A stretch of 64,000 nt of DNA from Nonomuraea gerenzanensis (GTDB lineage Bacteria > Actinomycetota > Actinomycetes > Streptosporangiales > Streptosporangiaceae), in contig NZ_CP084058.1 of NCBI RefSeq assembly GCF_020215645.1, positions 11,524,501 through 11,588,500 of the forward strand, given 5' to 3'. Position numbers and translations under genes: made by a program. The notes beneath the pieces are model-generated. The model was not told where the DNA came from, did not search any database, and saw only the letters and a list, made by a program, of their open reading frames with translations. Within the stretch, counting starts at the first letter, position 1. Every line of letters starts with the position of its first letter. Of this stretch, positions 1 to 8,998 are shown piece by piece.

Positions 1-193
1 GGGCCTCGATGCCGGTGCCGCAGCCGACGTCGAGCACGGCGGGGCCGGGGGCCGCCTCGGTGATGCGCCGCACCATGGCCTCGGGGTAGGGCGGGCGGGC
101 GCGGTCGTACCGTTCGGCGTCCGTACCGAACGACTCGGCGACGTTCCTGGCCTGGTGCGGCTGGTCTGGTTGTTGTGGTGCTTGAGTGGGCAT
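1..193 (-). CDS. Class I SAM-dependent methyltransferase, N-terminal part (runs off left edge)
   Basis: The minus strand starts with ATG at 193-191 and stays open to the window edge. The translation contains a classic motif I, VLDVGCGTG, which binds S-adenosylmethionine, after about 50 residues including SFGTDAERYDRARPPYP, a stretch common at the front of UbiE-like small-molecule methyltransferases. The substrate cannot be told. Only about 64 codons are present. The start codon lies inside a perfect inverted repeat (185-222), so the gene may be leaderless and repressor-controlled; no good Shine-Dalgarno is seen. Confidence 0.8.
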   Translation of the reverse strand, partial: MPTQAPQQPDQPHQARNVAESFGTDAERYDRARPPYPEAMVRRITEAAPGPAVLDVGCGTGIEA

Positions 194-222
194 GCGCCCA
201 CCGTAGTGGGCGCATGCCCACT
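185..222. promoter_or_regulatory. Perfect 17-bp inverted repeat over a methyltransferase start codon
   Basis: AGTGGGCATGCGCCCAC (185-201) and its exact complement (206-222) are separated by four bases. Each arm is itself nearly palindromic (GTGGGC...GCCCAC), so it could hold two repressor dimers side by side. The start codon at 191-193 lies in the left arm. An operator is the likeliest reading; a start-sequestering RNA hairpin is the alternative. Confidence 0.6.
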
Positions 223-451
223 AGACAAGCGCGCCGTCTTCGCCGTGAGCGTACGATCAGCCCGCGAGCCGCTCCTCGGCCATCCGCCGCCGGCTGCACG
301 GCGAACGGCCGCCGCAGCGCGACCGTGTGAAGCCGGAGACCGCACCACCTTGACCGATCGTCTTGACCGACGTATGCACGCGGTAGACGAAGATCCATGT
401 CAAGGGTGCGCCCCCGCACCCGGCAGGCGTGAGCAGTGAAGGGAAGCCCCG

Positions 452-3400
452 ATGTCACCTGACGCCCCCGGCTCGATGGTCCGCCCCACCCGCCGAACCG
501 TCCTGGCGGGCGGCGCGGGTGCCGCCCTGGCCGCCGCGTTCGCCCCCGCCACGGCGCCACCGGCGAGCGCCGCCGCGTCGGAGCGGACCTCCGTCAGGAC
601 CGGCACCGACTTCGCCGTCGCCCTCTCACCGGACGGCCGCACGCTGGCCTTCGACCTGCTGGGCGTGCTGTGGGTCTGCTCCGCGTCCGGCGGCACCGCC
701 CGCCGGCTCACCAGCGACCTGTACGACCTCGCCCAGCCCGACTGGTCCCCCGACGGCTCCACGATCGTGTTCCAGTCCTACCGGGACGGCGTGTTCAACC
801 TGTGGACGATCCGCCCCGACGGGTCGGCGATCAAGCAGCTGACGAAGGGCCCGTTCGACCATCGCGAGCCCCGCTACAGCCCTGACGGCCGCACCATCGC
901 CTACTCCTCCGACGCCGGCGGCAGCTACGGGATCCACCTGCTCGACGTCGCCACCGGAGCGTCGCGCGCCCTGGCGGACACGGCCGTCGAGGAGTACGAG
1001 CCGGCCTGGTCGCCCGACGGCGCCAAGCTCGCCTTCGTCGTCGCCGACACCAGGATCGACGTCGTGGACGTGGCCACCGGCGAGCGCCGCACCGCGGTGA
1101 CGGTCCCCGCCGGCCAGGTCATCCACCAGCCGTCCTGGCTGCCGAACGGCACCGACCTGGCCTACCACCTCTTCCGCTCCGGTCAGAACGAGCTGGCGAG
1201 CACGGCCGGCCCCCTGGTCACGGGCGAGGAGGTCTTCCCGTTCCAGGCCAGGTTCGCCCCGGACGGGCGCTACGTCTACACCTCCGCCGGCGCCATCAGG
1301 ACCCGCCGCCTCGGCTCCGCCTCCGCCGGCACGGTCGGCTTCGCCGCCGCGCTGACCACGACGACCCCGAAGTACAGGAAGCGGGCCCGCGTGTTCGACG
1401 CGCCCGGCTCGTTCCCCGTCGTCGGGATCGGCAGCCCGGCGGTGTCGCCGGACGGGTCCGCCGTGGCGTTCCGCGCACTCAACGACATCTACCTGATGCG
1501 CGCCGGCGACCTGCCCCGGCCGCTCTTCCGTGACCGCTGGTGGAAGGCCGACCCGGACTTCTCGCCGGACGGGCGGCGGCTGGCGTTCGTGACGGACCGC
1601 ACCGGGACGCTCAACATCTGGGTCCGTGACCTGGCCACGGGCGCCGACCGGCAGCTCACCCGGCTCACCGACTCCGCCGCCCTGTCCGTCAGGTGGTCGC
1701 CCGACGGCGGCGAGCTGGCCTACCTGGACCAGGACGGCGCCCTCTGGGTGCTGGACGTGGCCACCGGCGACGTGCAGAAGATCTTCAACGCCACCTTCGA
1801 GCCGGGCCGGCCCACCTGGTCGCCCGACGGCAGGACGATCGCGCTGGCCGCCGTCGTGCCGTACTCGCGGCGCTACCGCGAGGGACTGTCGAAGATCCTG
1901 CTGGTGGACCGGGCCACCGGCGCGGGCACGTACGTGGACCCCGCGCCGCACCGCTCCCTGCAGACCCGCGGCGACGACGGCCCCGTCTGGTCACCGGACG
2001 GCACCATGCTGGCCTTCGCGATGGAGTCGGTCCTGTGGGTGCTGCCGGTGGACCGGACCGGCCGGCCCACCGGCCCCGCCCGCCAGGTCACCCGCGAGGT
2101 GTCCGACGCCCCCGTCTGGGCGGGCGACTCCGCCACCCTGCTCTACCTGAACGGCGGGCGGCTGCGCCGCGTACGCGTGACCGGCGGCTCCCCCCGCACC
2201 GTCCCGCACCACCTGACCTGGCGCAACGATCCCGGCCCCGAGCAGGTCGTGGTGCACGCCGGCCGCATGTGGGACGGAGTCTCCGCCACCGTCGCCCGCG
2301 ACGTGGACATCATCGTGCGCGGCCAGCGGATCACCGCGGTCGAGCCGCACCGGGACGGCCGCCCCGGCACCCTGATCGACGCCCGCGACAGGTTCGTCAT
2401 GCCGGGCCTGATCGACATCCACCACCACCGCGAGATGCAGGGTTACGCGTACGGCTCCCGCCAGGGCCCGCTGTGGCTGGCACTCGGCATCACCACGACG
2501 CGCTCACCGGGCTCGCCCGCCTACCACATGGTCGAGGAGCGCGAGTCGGTGCAGTCGGGCGCCCGGCTGGCGCCGCGTTACCTGGGCACCGGGGAGGCCA
2601 TCGACGGGCCCCGCATCTACTACAACTTCATGCGGCCCACGTTCACCCACGACCAGTTGCGGCTGGAGCTGGAGCGGGCCGCCGACCTCGACTACGACGT
2701 GCTGAAGTGCTACGTGCGGCTGCCGGTCGGCTGGCACCGCGAGGTCATCGACTGGGCGCACCGCCGGGGCAAGCCGGTCACCTCGCACTACCACTACCCG
2801 GCGATCGCGATGGGCGGCGACCAGACCGAGCACGTCGGCGCCACCAGCCGGTTCGGCTATTCCCGCACCGTCACGAACGTCGGCACCGCCTACTCCGACG
2901 TCATCGCGATGTTCAACGCCTCGAAGATGGCCAGAACCCCCACCCTGTTCAACAGCAGCGCCCTCTACCGCGACGACACCTCGCTGGTCGAGGACGAGCG
3001 GGTCCGCCGCCTCTACCCGAACTGGCGGATGGCGGCGCTGCGGGCCACGGCCGCCACGGCGCAGAACGCCGACCCGGCCGCGATCCAGGTCACGCTGCGG
3101 AACCTGGCCAACCAGGTCGCCCAGCTCACGGCCATGATCCGGGGCGGCGGCGTGGTCACCGTGGGCACCGACGCGCCCATCGACCACGTCGCGGTGAGCC
3201 TGCACATGAACCTGCGCGCCATGGTCAGGTTCGGCCTCACCCCGCTGGAGACGCTCACCGCCGCGACCAGCACGTCCGGCACCTTCCTCGGCCTGCCGCT
3301 GGGCAGGATCGGCAAGGGCATGTACGCCGACCTGGCCGTCGTGGACGGCGACCCGCTCGCCCGCATCGAGGACGCCGCCAAGGTCACCGCCGTCCTCGTC

Positions 3401-3595
3401 GGCGGCCGGCACCACACCGTCGAGCAGCTCCTCGCCCCGTACCCGTCGTCCACCTCCACCGGCCAGGCCACCGCCGCGGCACCTTCAGGCAGGGTCAAGG
3501 ACCCCGTCCCTGCGCACGCGAGCACCGCGGCCTACTGGTGGAACGACGCCGCCGAGCTGGATCGGGCCCGCGCCTCCTGCTGTGACCACCACTGA
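452..3595 (+). CDS. Tat-exported amidohydrolase with N-terminal TolB/PD40-like beta-propeller
   Basis: A 1047-aa exported metal-dependent hydrolase. Residues 1-42 form a twin-arginine signal (RRTVLAGG at 14-21, Ala-rich core). Residues about 50-590 hold many WSPDG/FSPDGR repeats typical of PD40 (TolB-like) propeller blades. From about 600 an amidohydrolase TIM barrel follows: the HHH of DIHHHRE near 656-658, a possible carboxylated Lys in VLKCYVRLP near 751, His in VTSHYHYP and QTEHVG near 778-794, and the metal-binding Asp in VGTDAP near 905. Such propeller-amidohydrolase fusions are usually annotated as amidohydrolase or peptidase-like; the substrate is unknown. ATG at 452 follows the SD GAAGGGA. 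It converges on the next operon with a 5-bp gap. Confidence 0.9.
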   Translation: MSPDAPGSMVRPTRRTVLAGGAGAALAAAFAPATAPPASAAASERTSVRTGTDFAVALSPDGRTLAFDLLGVLWVCSASGGTARRLTSDLYDLAQPDWSPDGSTIVFQSYRDGVFNLWTIRPDGSAIKQLTKGPFDHREPRYSPDGRTIAYSSDAGGSYGIHLLDVATGASRALADTAVEEYEPAWSPDGAKLAFVVADTRIDVVDVATGERRTAVTVPAGQVIHQPSWLPNGTDLAYHLFRSGQNELASTAGPLVTGEEVFPFQARFAPDGRYVYTSAGAIRTRRLGSASAGTVGFAAALTTTTPKYRKRARVFDAPGSFPVVGIGSPAVSPDGSAVAFRALNDIYLMRAGDLPRPLFRDRWWKADPDFSPDGRRLAFVTDRTGTLNIWVRDLATGADRQLTRLTDSAALSVRWSPDGGELAYLDQDGALWVLDVATGDVQKIFNATFEPGRPTWSPDGRTIALAAVVPYSRRYREGLSKILLVDRATGAGTYVDPAPHRSLQTRGDDGPVWSPDGTMLAFAMESVLWVLPVDRTGRPTGPARQVTREVSDAPVWAGDSATLLYLNGGRLRRVRVTGGSPRTVPHHLTWRNDPGPEQVVVHAGRMWDGVSATVARDVDIIVRGQRITAVEPHRDGRPGTLIDARDRFVMPGLIDIHHHREMQGYAYGSRQGPLWLALGITTTRSPGSPAYHMVEERESVQSGARLAPRYLGTGEAIDGPRIYYNFMRPTFTHDQLRLELERAADLDYDVLKCYVRLPVGWHREVIDWAHRRGKPVTSHYHYPAIAMGGDQTEHVGATSRFGYSRTVTNVGTAYSDVIAMFNASKMARTPTLFNSSALYRDDTSLVEDERVRRLYPNWRMAALRATAATAQNADPAAIQVTLRNLANQVAQLTAMIRGGGVVTVGTDAPIDHVAVSLHMNLRAMVRFGLTPLETLTAATSTSGTFLGLPLGRIGKGMYADLAVVDGDPLARIEDAAKVTAVLVGGRHHTVEQLLAPYPSSTSTGQATAAAPSGRVKDPVPAHASTAAYWWNDAAELDRARASCCDHH

Positions 3596-3600
3596 CCGGC

Positions 3601-4461
3601 CTACGCCGACGGGGTGATGACCTCGTCGGCGACCCACCGGGCGACGCCCTCGGGGAAGGGGTCGGGCAGGCCCAGGACGAGGTGGTGGAAACCGGCGTCG
3701 ATCGCCTGCGCGACCGCCTCCCGGGTGCGGGCGGGCCGCTCGTACGAGACCGGCAGGTGGATCGAGCGGACGATCGAGGCGGGGTCCCTGCCGAGCTCGG
3801 CACAGTAGCGATCCAGCAGCGCGCTGCGGGCAACGACGTCGTCGAGGTCGCCGCCCGGGATGTTCCAGACGTCGGCGTGCTCGGCGACCACGCGCAGGGT
3901 CGCCGCCGCGCGCCCGCCGATGACGATCGGCGGATGGGGCCGCTGGACGGGCTTGGGGTTTCCGTACGCCTGCTTGAGCCGGACGTGCTCGCCGTGGAAG
4001 TCGAACGGCTCGCTCTCGGTCCACAGCCGCCGGATCACCGTGCACGCCTCGGCCAGGCTGCGCACCGCGTGGGCGGCGTCGTGGTACGGCAGCCCGTGGG
4101 CGTCGTACTCGCGCCGGGCCAGGGGATGGCCGGGCCGCGAGCCGGCGCCGAGGCCGAAGTCGAGCCGGCCGCCGGAGACGAGGTCGACAGTCGTGGCGAT
4201 CTTGGCCAGCATCGCGGGCGGGCGGAAGCGGTTGCTGGTCACCAGCACGCCGACGCGCAGCCGCCGGGTCTGCGCGGCCAGCGCCGAGAGCAGCGTCCAG
4301 CCTTCGAGAGCCGGCCCGCCCGGGTCACCGTGGATCGGCATGAGGTGATCGAACAGCCACGCGTGCCCGATCTCCGGGATGGTGTCGGCCTCGCGCCAGA
4401 CGCGCAGGACGTCGTGGTAGCCGACCTGCGACGGGGCGGTCATGATGCCGAAGCTCGGCAT
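3601..4461 (-). CDS. LLM class (F420-type) flavin-dependent oxidoreductase
   Basis: A 286-aa luciferase-like TIM-barrel protein. N-terminal MPSFGIMTAPSQ, the segment VDLVSGGRLDFGLGAG near 90-105, and PHPPIVIGG near 175 are typical of the actinobacterial branch that usually uses coenzyme F420. The substrate is unknown. The start is supported by the SD AGGAAAGGAGG seven bases upstream. It is the second gene of an operon with the aldo/keto reductase (20-bp gap), so both are probably controlled by the divergent TetR regulator at 5632-6216. Confidence 0.85.
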   Translation of the reverse strand: MPSFGIMTAPSQVGYHDVLRVWREADTIPEIGHAWLFDHLMPIHGDPGGPALEGWTLLSALAAQTRRLRVGVLVTSNRFRPPAMLAKIATTVDLVSGGRLDFGLGAGSRPGHPLARREYDAHGLPYHDAAHAVRSLAEACTVIRRLWTESEPFDFHGEHVRLKQAYGNPKPVQRPHPPIVIGGRAAATLRVVAEHADVWNIPGGDLDDVVARSALLDRYCAELGRDPASIVRSIHLPVSYERPARTREAVAQAIDAGFHHLVLGLPDPFPEGVARWVADEVITPSA

Positions 4462-4481
4462 GGGCTGCCTCCTTTCCTGTG

Positions 4482-5501
4482 TCAGCGACGCCGCAGTGAC
4501 GGGTCGAGCAGGGCGGGCGGGGTGTCGAACTTCTCGTCCGGGGCCAGGTCGACACCGGGCGCGACGATCTCGTCGATGGCGTCGAGGACGTCGGCGGGCA
4601 GCACCGTATCGGCGGCGGCGAGCTGCGAGCGCAGGTGGTCCAGCGTGCGCGGGCCGATGAGGGCGCTGGTGACGGCCGGGTGCGCGGTGACGAAGCCGAG
4701 CGCGAGCTGGATCAGTGTCAGGCCGGCCGCGTCGGCGAGCTTCGCCAGCCGCTCGACCGCGTCGAGCCTGACCCGGTTCGCCGGGAGGGACAGGTCGAAG
4801 CGCGCGGGCAGGAACGCCGAGCGGTGGGTGGTGATCTCCCGGTCCGCGCGCACCGCGCCCGACAACCAGCCCGAGGCGAGCGGGCTCCAGGCCAGCACGC
4901 CGAGCCCGTACTGCTCGGTCACGGGCAGGACGTGCGCCTCGATGCCGCGCTGCAGGATCGAGTAGCTGGGCTGCTCGGTGACGTAACGGCCGAGGCGGGC
5001 CTGCTCGGCGGCCCACTGGGCCTGGACGATGCGGTAGGCGGGGAAGGTGGAGGAGCCGAAGTAGCGGATCTTGCCCGCGGCCCGCAGGTCGGTCAGGGCC
5101 GACAGCGTCTCCTCGTCGCTGGTCGCCGGGTCCCAGCGGTGCAGCTGGTAGAGATCGACGTGGTCCACGCCGAGCCGGCGCAGGCTGTCGTCCAGCGCGG
5201 TGACCAGCCAGCGGCGGGAGCCGCCCCGGTGGTTGCGCTCCTCGCTCATCGGCATGCCCGCCTTCGTGGCCAGCACGAGGTCGTCGCGGCGACCGGCGAT
5301 GGCCTTGCCGACCAGCTCCTCCGACTCGCCGGTGCCGTACATGTCGGCGGTGTCGATGAGGTTGATCCCGGCTTCCAGGGCGGCGTCCACGATGGCGGTG
5401 GCCTCGTCCTGGGTGGTCCGCCCGATGGCGCCGAAGTTCATCGCGCCGAGGGCGAGGGAGCTGACCTGGACGCCGGTGGTGCCCAGAGTGCGGTACTGCA
5501 T
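4482..5501 (-). CDS. Aldo/keto reductase
   Basis: A 339-aa NADPH-dependent carbonyl reductase of the AKR fold. Visible are LGTTGVQVSSLALGAMNFG at the front, the catalytic Asp and Tyr in DTADMYGTGESEE (about 50-62), Lys in VLATKAG (about 80) and the His position in YQLHRWDP (about 123), with the late SALIGPRT NADP site. The start at 5501 is preceded by AGGAA. First gene of the two-gene operon; its promoter carries two CGGAA-N5-TTCCG operators shared with the divergent tetR gene. It may reduce a toxic aldehyde or ketone sensed by that regulator (inference). Confidence 0.88.
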   Translation of the reverse strand: MQYRTLGTTGVQVSSLALGAMNFGAIGRTTQDEATAIVDAALEAGINLIDTADMYGTGESEELVGKAIAGRRDDLVLATKAGMPMSEERNHRGGSRRWLVTALDDSLRRLGVDHVDLYQLHRWDPATSDEETLSALTDLRAAGKIRYFGSSTFPAYRIVQAQWAAEQARLGRYVTEQPSYSILQRGIEAHVLPVTEQYGLGVLAWSPLASGWLSGAVRADREITTHRSAFLPARFDLSLPANRVRLDAVERLAKLADAAGLTLIQLALGFVTAHPAVTSALIGPRTLDHLRSQLAAADTVLPADVLDAIDEIVAPGVDLAPDEKFDTPPALLDPSLRRR

Positions 5502-5553
5502 GATTGCGTTCCTGACGTCGTGGAAGAGATGCTGCTCTGGCATCATGGATAAA

Positions 5554-5598
5554 CGGAACCGGGTTCCGATAACCTCGACGATACGGAACCGTGTTCCG
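5554..5598. promoter_or_regulatory. Paired TetR-type operators between the reductase operon and the tetR gene
   Basis: Two copies of CGGAA-N5-TTCCG, at 5554-5568 (CGGAACCGGGTTCCG, perfect palindrome around one base) and 5584-5598 (CGGAACCGTGTTCCG). They lie exactly 30 bp apart, about three helical turns, in the divergent intergenic region, so one repressor could control both transcripts. Confidence 0.75.
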
Positions 5599-5631
5599 TT
5601 TGGCAAGCGCGAGCAGAGGAGGCAACGGCGC

Positions 5632-6216
5632 GTGAAGGAGAGCGACGAGGGCACGGAGCGGGCGGCGCCGCGCAAGCGGGCCGACGCCAGGCGCAACGAG
5701 AGGACGCTGCTCGACGCCGCCGCGGCGGTCTTCGTGGCCTCGGGCGTCGAGGCGCCGATCCGCGACATCGCGGCCAGGGCCGGGGTGGGGGTGGCCACGA
5801 TCTACCGCCACTTCCCGACGCGCGCGGACCTCATCATCGCCGTCTACCGGCACCAGATCGAGTCCTGCGCCGAGGCCGGGCCCGTGCTGCTGGAGACCTG
5901 CCCGACCGCGCACGCCGCGCTGGGGCGGTGGATCAACCTGTTCGTCGACTTCCTGGTCACCAAGCACGGGCTCGCCGCCGTGCTGCAGTCCGACGAGGCG
6001 GGCTTCCAGCAGTTGCACGCCTACTTCCTGGACCGGCTGCTGCCCGTGTGCGCCCGGCTCGTCGAGGCCGCCGCCGCCGCGGGGGAGATCCGTACGGACC
6101 TGGAGGCGTACGAGCTGATGCGCGGCGTCGGCAACCTCTGCATCGGCGCGGAGACCGACCCCCGCTACGACGCGCGCCGGCTGGTCGGGATGCTCATCGA
6201 CGGGCTGCGTGTCTAA
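5632..6216 (+). CDS. TetR/AcrR family transcriptional regulator
   Basis: A 194-aa repressor. The N-terminal HTH reads RNERTLLDAAAAVFVASG ... IRDIAARAGVGVATIYRHFP, then a helical ligand-binding domain. GTG at 5632 follows the SD AGAGGAGG. It diverges from the aldo/keto reductase-LLM operon across two matching operators and has a third copy just after its stop codon, so it probably represses itself and the operon. The inducer is unknown. Confidence 0.9.
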   Translation: MKESDEGTERAAPRKRADARRNERTLLDAAAAVFVASGVEAPIRDIAARAGVGVATIYRHFPTRADLIIAVYRHQIESCAEAGPVLLETCPTAHAALGRWINLFVDFLVTKHGLAAVLQSDEAGFQQLHAYFLDRLLPVCARLVEAAAAAGEIRTDLEAYELMRGVGNLCIGAETDPRYDARRLVGMLIDGLRV

Positions 6217-6224
6217 CGGCTGAC

Positions 6225-6239
6225 CGGAATCACGTTCCG
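6225..6239. promoter_or_regulatory. Third copy of the CGGAA-N5-TTCCG operator
   Basis: CGGAATCACGTTCCG lies 9 bp beyond the tetR stop codon and keeps the same half-sites and spacing as the two promoter copies, though its central bases differ. It could support DNA looping or act as an auxiliary site. Confidence 0.45.
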
Positions 6240-6283
6240 GAAGTGGCCGGGTCCCGCGCCTTCGCGTCGAAGAGCCGCTTGCG

Positions 6284-8038
6284 CTAGCGCGCCGGCTTGC
6301 CGATCGGCTCGCCCGCCCGCCAGCCCCGGTAGGTGGTCGTGAAGACGGACTCGTAGGTGCCGGTGCCGCTCACCGGCACCTTCCAGGTGAGGCTGAACTT
6401 CGTCGGCCGGTTGTTCGCGTCGATCGTGAGCCGGTAGTTGAGGTAGGACGCGCCGCTCTCCTCGCTCACGTCAGCGCCCAGCCACGAGGCCAGCAACATC
6501 CGCAGCCGGCCGCCCGTGGCGCTCGCGGGCAGGACGCCGGTGTAGGTGCGGCCCGCCGGGTGGATGTCGCTGGTGTTCAGCACGACCTGCTGGATCACGG
6601 ACGGGCCCGCCGTGCCGGCGACCATGAGCGCGTACCAGTCGGCGCTGTCGGGGTTCTGATCGGCGAGCACCGTGCCGGCGGCTCCCGGCCGGTCGGGGCG
6701 GAGCAGCCCGTCGGTGACGACGTAGCGGCCGGCGCGCTCCTCGTAAGGCTTGATCGACATCGCGAAGTCGTCCTCGGACCTGGCGTCGCCGCTCAGCAGG
6801 CGGCCGGTCGCCTTGGCGCCGGCGCTGCTCTGGGTGAAGCCGCCCTCGAAGGTGAAGTCGGCGGTGGGCGTCACGCTGAGCGACAGGTCCAGGGCCGCCG
6901 CCAGATCGACCGCGGTCCGCGGCGCCGCGGACGCCGACGGGCGGCCCGCCACGGGGGTCCCGCTGAGCGTGGACGACGGCGGGGCCGAGGCTCCGGTGCC
7001 GCTCTTCTCGCCGGAGGGCAGGTTGACCAGGATGACCGCGGTGCTCCCGACGGCCGCCGCACCGGCGATCACCGGCCACAGGCGCCGCACGAGGCCCCGG
7101 CGCGGCGGGTCCGCCGGCTCCTGCGGCCAGGCGGCGGCGTCCTCCTGGTGCACGTGCCAGACGCGGTTCAGGCGGGCCGTCACGTCCAGTGCCGGGTCCC
7201 CGGGCCTGTCCCCCGTCTCGCCGTGCTGCTCGCGCCAGGCGGCGGCCACCGCCGCGAGCACCTCGTCCATCGACGGGCGCGAGCCCGGCGACTTGGCCAG
7301 GGCGGCGTCCACCGTCGGCCGCAGCGCCCGCGGCACCGCGCCGGTGTCCACGGCGTCGTTCATGACGCGGTAGGAGAGCACCTCCGGCCGGCCCATCCCG
7401 TACGGCAGGCTGCCGGTCGCCGCGAAGACGACGACCAGCGCCCAGCCGTACACGTCGGCGGCCGGGCCGGTCGGCCCGCCCAGGTACTCCTCCGGGCTCA
7501 CCCAGCCGGGAGAGCCGATCACCAGGCCGGTGCCGGTGAGCGAGGTGCCGTCGAGCGAGCGGGCGATGCCGAAGTCCACGAGCCGGGGGCCCGCCGGCGA
7601 CAACATCACGTTGGCGGCCTTGAGATCCCGGTGCACGACCTCCGCGGCGTGCACGGCGACCAGGGCCTCCGCGAGCCCGGCGGCGAGCCCGAACAGCTCG
7701 TCGCCGGTCAGCGGGCCGCGGGCCTTGACGTGCTCGTCCAGCGTGCGCCCGTCGATGAACTCCGTCGCCAGCCAGGGCAACTCGGCCTCGGCGTCCGCCG
7801 CGAGGATCCGTACGCAGCAGGCGCCATGAACGCGGCGCAACATCGCCACCTCGCGCCGGAACCGGACCCTGAACTCGTGGTTGGCGGCGTAGGTGTCGTG
7901 GATGAGCTTGACCGCGGCGCGCTGCCCGGCGGCGTCCACGCCCGCGTAGACGATGCCCATGCCACCGGCCCCGAGCCGCCCGACGATCCGGTACGGCCCC
8001 ACCTTCGCCGGATCCTGCGGGCGCGGAGGGATGGTCAC
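6284..8038 (-). CDS. Transmembrane Ser/Thr protein kinase with extracytoplasmic domain
   Basis: A 584-aa receptor-type Hanks kinase. Glycine loop GRLGAGGMGIVY (20-31), Lys44 in AAVKLI, catalytic loop HRDLKAAN (136-143), DFG (155-157) and a GSPGWVSPEEY activation segment are intact, so it should be active. A single membrane helix lies near 318-338, followed by a Ser/Thr/Pro linker and about 230 residues outside the cell that resemble no domain I can name with certainty (possibly LppX/LolA-like). The GTG start at 8038 has only a weak SD. It converges with tetR. Confidence 0.9.
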   Translation of the reverse strand: MTIPPRPQDPAKVGPYRIVGRLGAGGMGIVYAGVDAAGQRAAVKLIHDTYAANHEFRVRFRREVAMLRRVHGACCVRILAADAEAELPWLATEFIDGRTLDEHVKARGPLTGDELFGLAAGLAEALVAVHAAEVVHRDLKAANVMLSPAGPRLVDFGIARSLDGTSLTGTGLVIGSPGWVSPEEYLGGPTGPAADVYGWALVVVFAATGSLPYGMGRPEVLSYRVMNDAVDTGAVPRALRPTVDAALAKSPGSRPSMDEVLAAVAAAWREQHGETGDRPGDPALDVTARLNRVWHVHQEDAAAWPQEPADPPRRGLVRRLWPVIAGAAAVGSTAVILVNLPSGEKSGTGASAPPSSTLSGTPVAGRPSASAAPRTAVDLAAALDLSLSVTPTADFTFEGGFTQSSAGAKATGRLLSGDARSEDDFAMSIKPYEERAGRYVVTDGLLRPDRPGAAGTVLADQNPDSADWYALMVAGTAGPSVIQQVVLNTSDIHPAGRTYTGVLPASATGGRLRMLLASWLGADVSEESGASYLNYRLTIDANNRPTKFSLTWKVPVSGTGTYESVFTTTYRGWRAGEPIGKPAR

Positions 8039-8078
8039 GAGGTTCCACTTCGGCTGAGTGTCAGTGATCGCCCAGTGA

Positions 8079-8210
8079 TTATGCCAGCCGGCCCGCGCGG
8101 GCCCGCTCGTTCGCCTCGACGACCGCCTCCGTGTCCACGAGCCGGCCCAGGACGCCGGCGAGAGCGCGGGTCGTCCGGCGACGATCGGCCCCGCGACTGA
8201 TCCGGCGCTA
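8079..8210 (-). pseudogene. Possible C-terminal remnant of a lost gene
   Basis: Between the kinase start and the next minus-strand gene there is an open reading of about 43 codons without its own start, ending LVDTEAVVEANERARAGRLA and a TAA at 8081-8079. The amino-acid pattern looks like the natural end of an alpha-helical protein, but an in-frame stop at 8208-8210 cuts it off. I do not recognise the family; it may be chance coding in GC-rich DNA. Confidence 0.2.
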
Positions 8211-8251
8211 CCACGGCGCTGACAACCCCCTGCCTGTACGCGCGGACCGGA

Positions 8252-8998
8252 TCAGCGCCCGCTGCCCGGCCAGTCGCGGTAGTGGATGCGGCCCAGGGTG
8301 GCGCCCTCGCCCGGCACCAGCGCCCGCTCGCTCACCTCGGTGCCGAAGTAGCGCGCGTGCGGGTCGCCGACAACCTCGCGCGGGTCGCCCATCGCGGCCA
8401 GCGCCTCCCGGAAGAACTCGTCCATCCGGAACTCCTCGGGCCCGGCCACCTCGACCCCGCCGTTCAGCGGCCGCCCCACCGCGACCCGGCCGACCGCCCG
8501 CGCCACGTCGTCGCCCGCGATGGGCCGGAAGCGGACGGGCGCGATGCGGACCCGGCCGTCCTGGGTGGACTCGTCGGCGATGCCGCGAACGAACTCGAAG
8601 AACTGCGTGGCGTGCACGATCGAGAACGGGATGCCCGCCTTCTCGATGAGCTGCTCCTGCGCGCGCTTGGCGGTGAAGTAGGCGTTCGTGGGCGTGCGCT
8701 CGGTGCCCACCACCGACAGCGCCACGTGGTGGCCCACGCCGGCCTCGGCCTCGGCCGCGAGCAGGTTGCGGGTGGAGGTCTCGAAGAACTCCAGCACCTG
8801 CGCGGCCTCGAACGACGGCGAGTTCGACACGTCGATCACCACGTCGGCGCCCGCCAGCGCCTCGGCCAGCCCCTCTCCGGTGAGGGAGTTCACGCCGGTC
8901 CTGGGCGAGGCCGCCACCGCCTCGTGCCCCTGCGCCTCCAGCCAGGCCACCACCTTCGACCCGATCAGCCCGGTCCCACCGATTACCACGATCTTCAT
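8252..8998 (-). CDS. NAD(P)-binding atypical SDR (NmrA-like)
   Basis: A 248-aa Rossmann protein. MKIVVIGGTGLIGSKVV gives the GGTGxIG nucleotide motif at residues 7-13. The body (VVIDVSNSPSF, VALSVVGTERTPTNAYFTAKRAQE) matches the extended/atypical SDR group that binds NAD(P) and often lacks a full YxxxK catalytic pair, though Y and K occur here as YFTAK. Role unknown; such genes often serve as redox sensors or reductases. The start is chosen at MKIVV because AGAGGAGG lies just upstream. Confidence 0.85.
   Translation of the reverse strand: MKIVVIGGTGLIGSKVVAWLEAQGHEAVAASPRTGVNSLTGEGLAEALAGADVVIDVSNSPSFEAAQVLEFFETSTRNLLAAEAEAGVGHHVALSVVGTERTPTNAYFTAKRAQEQLIEKAGIPFSIVHATQFFEFVRGIADESTQDGRVRIAPVRFRPIAGDDVARAVGRVAVGRPLNGGVEVAGPEEFRMDEFFREALAAMGDPREVVGDPHARYFGTEVSERALVPGEGATLGRIHYRDWPGSGR

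Noticed and set aside
626..1951. Long minus-strand frame opposite the amidohydrolase
   Set aside because: Third-position GC shadow of the plus-strand gene; Gly/Arg/Val-rich with no domain, while the plus strand shows clear motifs.
8131..8649. Plus-strand frame across the 8.1-8.6 kb region
   Set aside because: Arg/Pro-rich composition and overlap with a clear minus-strand Rossmann gene mark it as a shadow.
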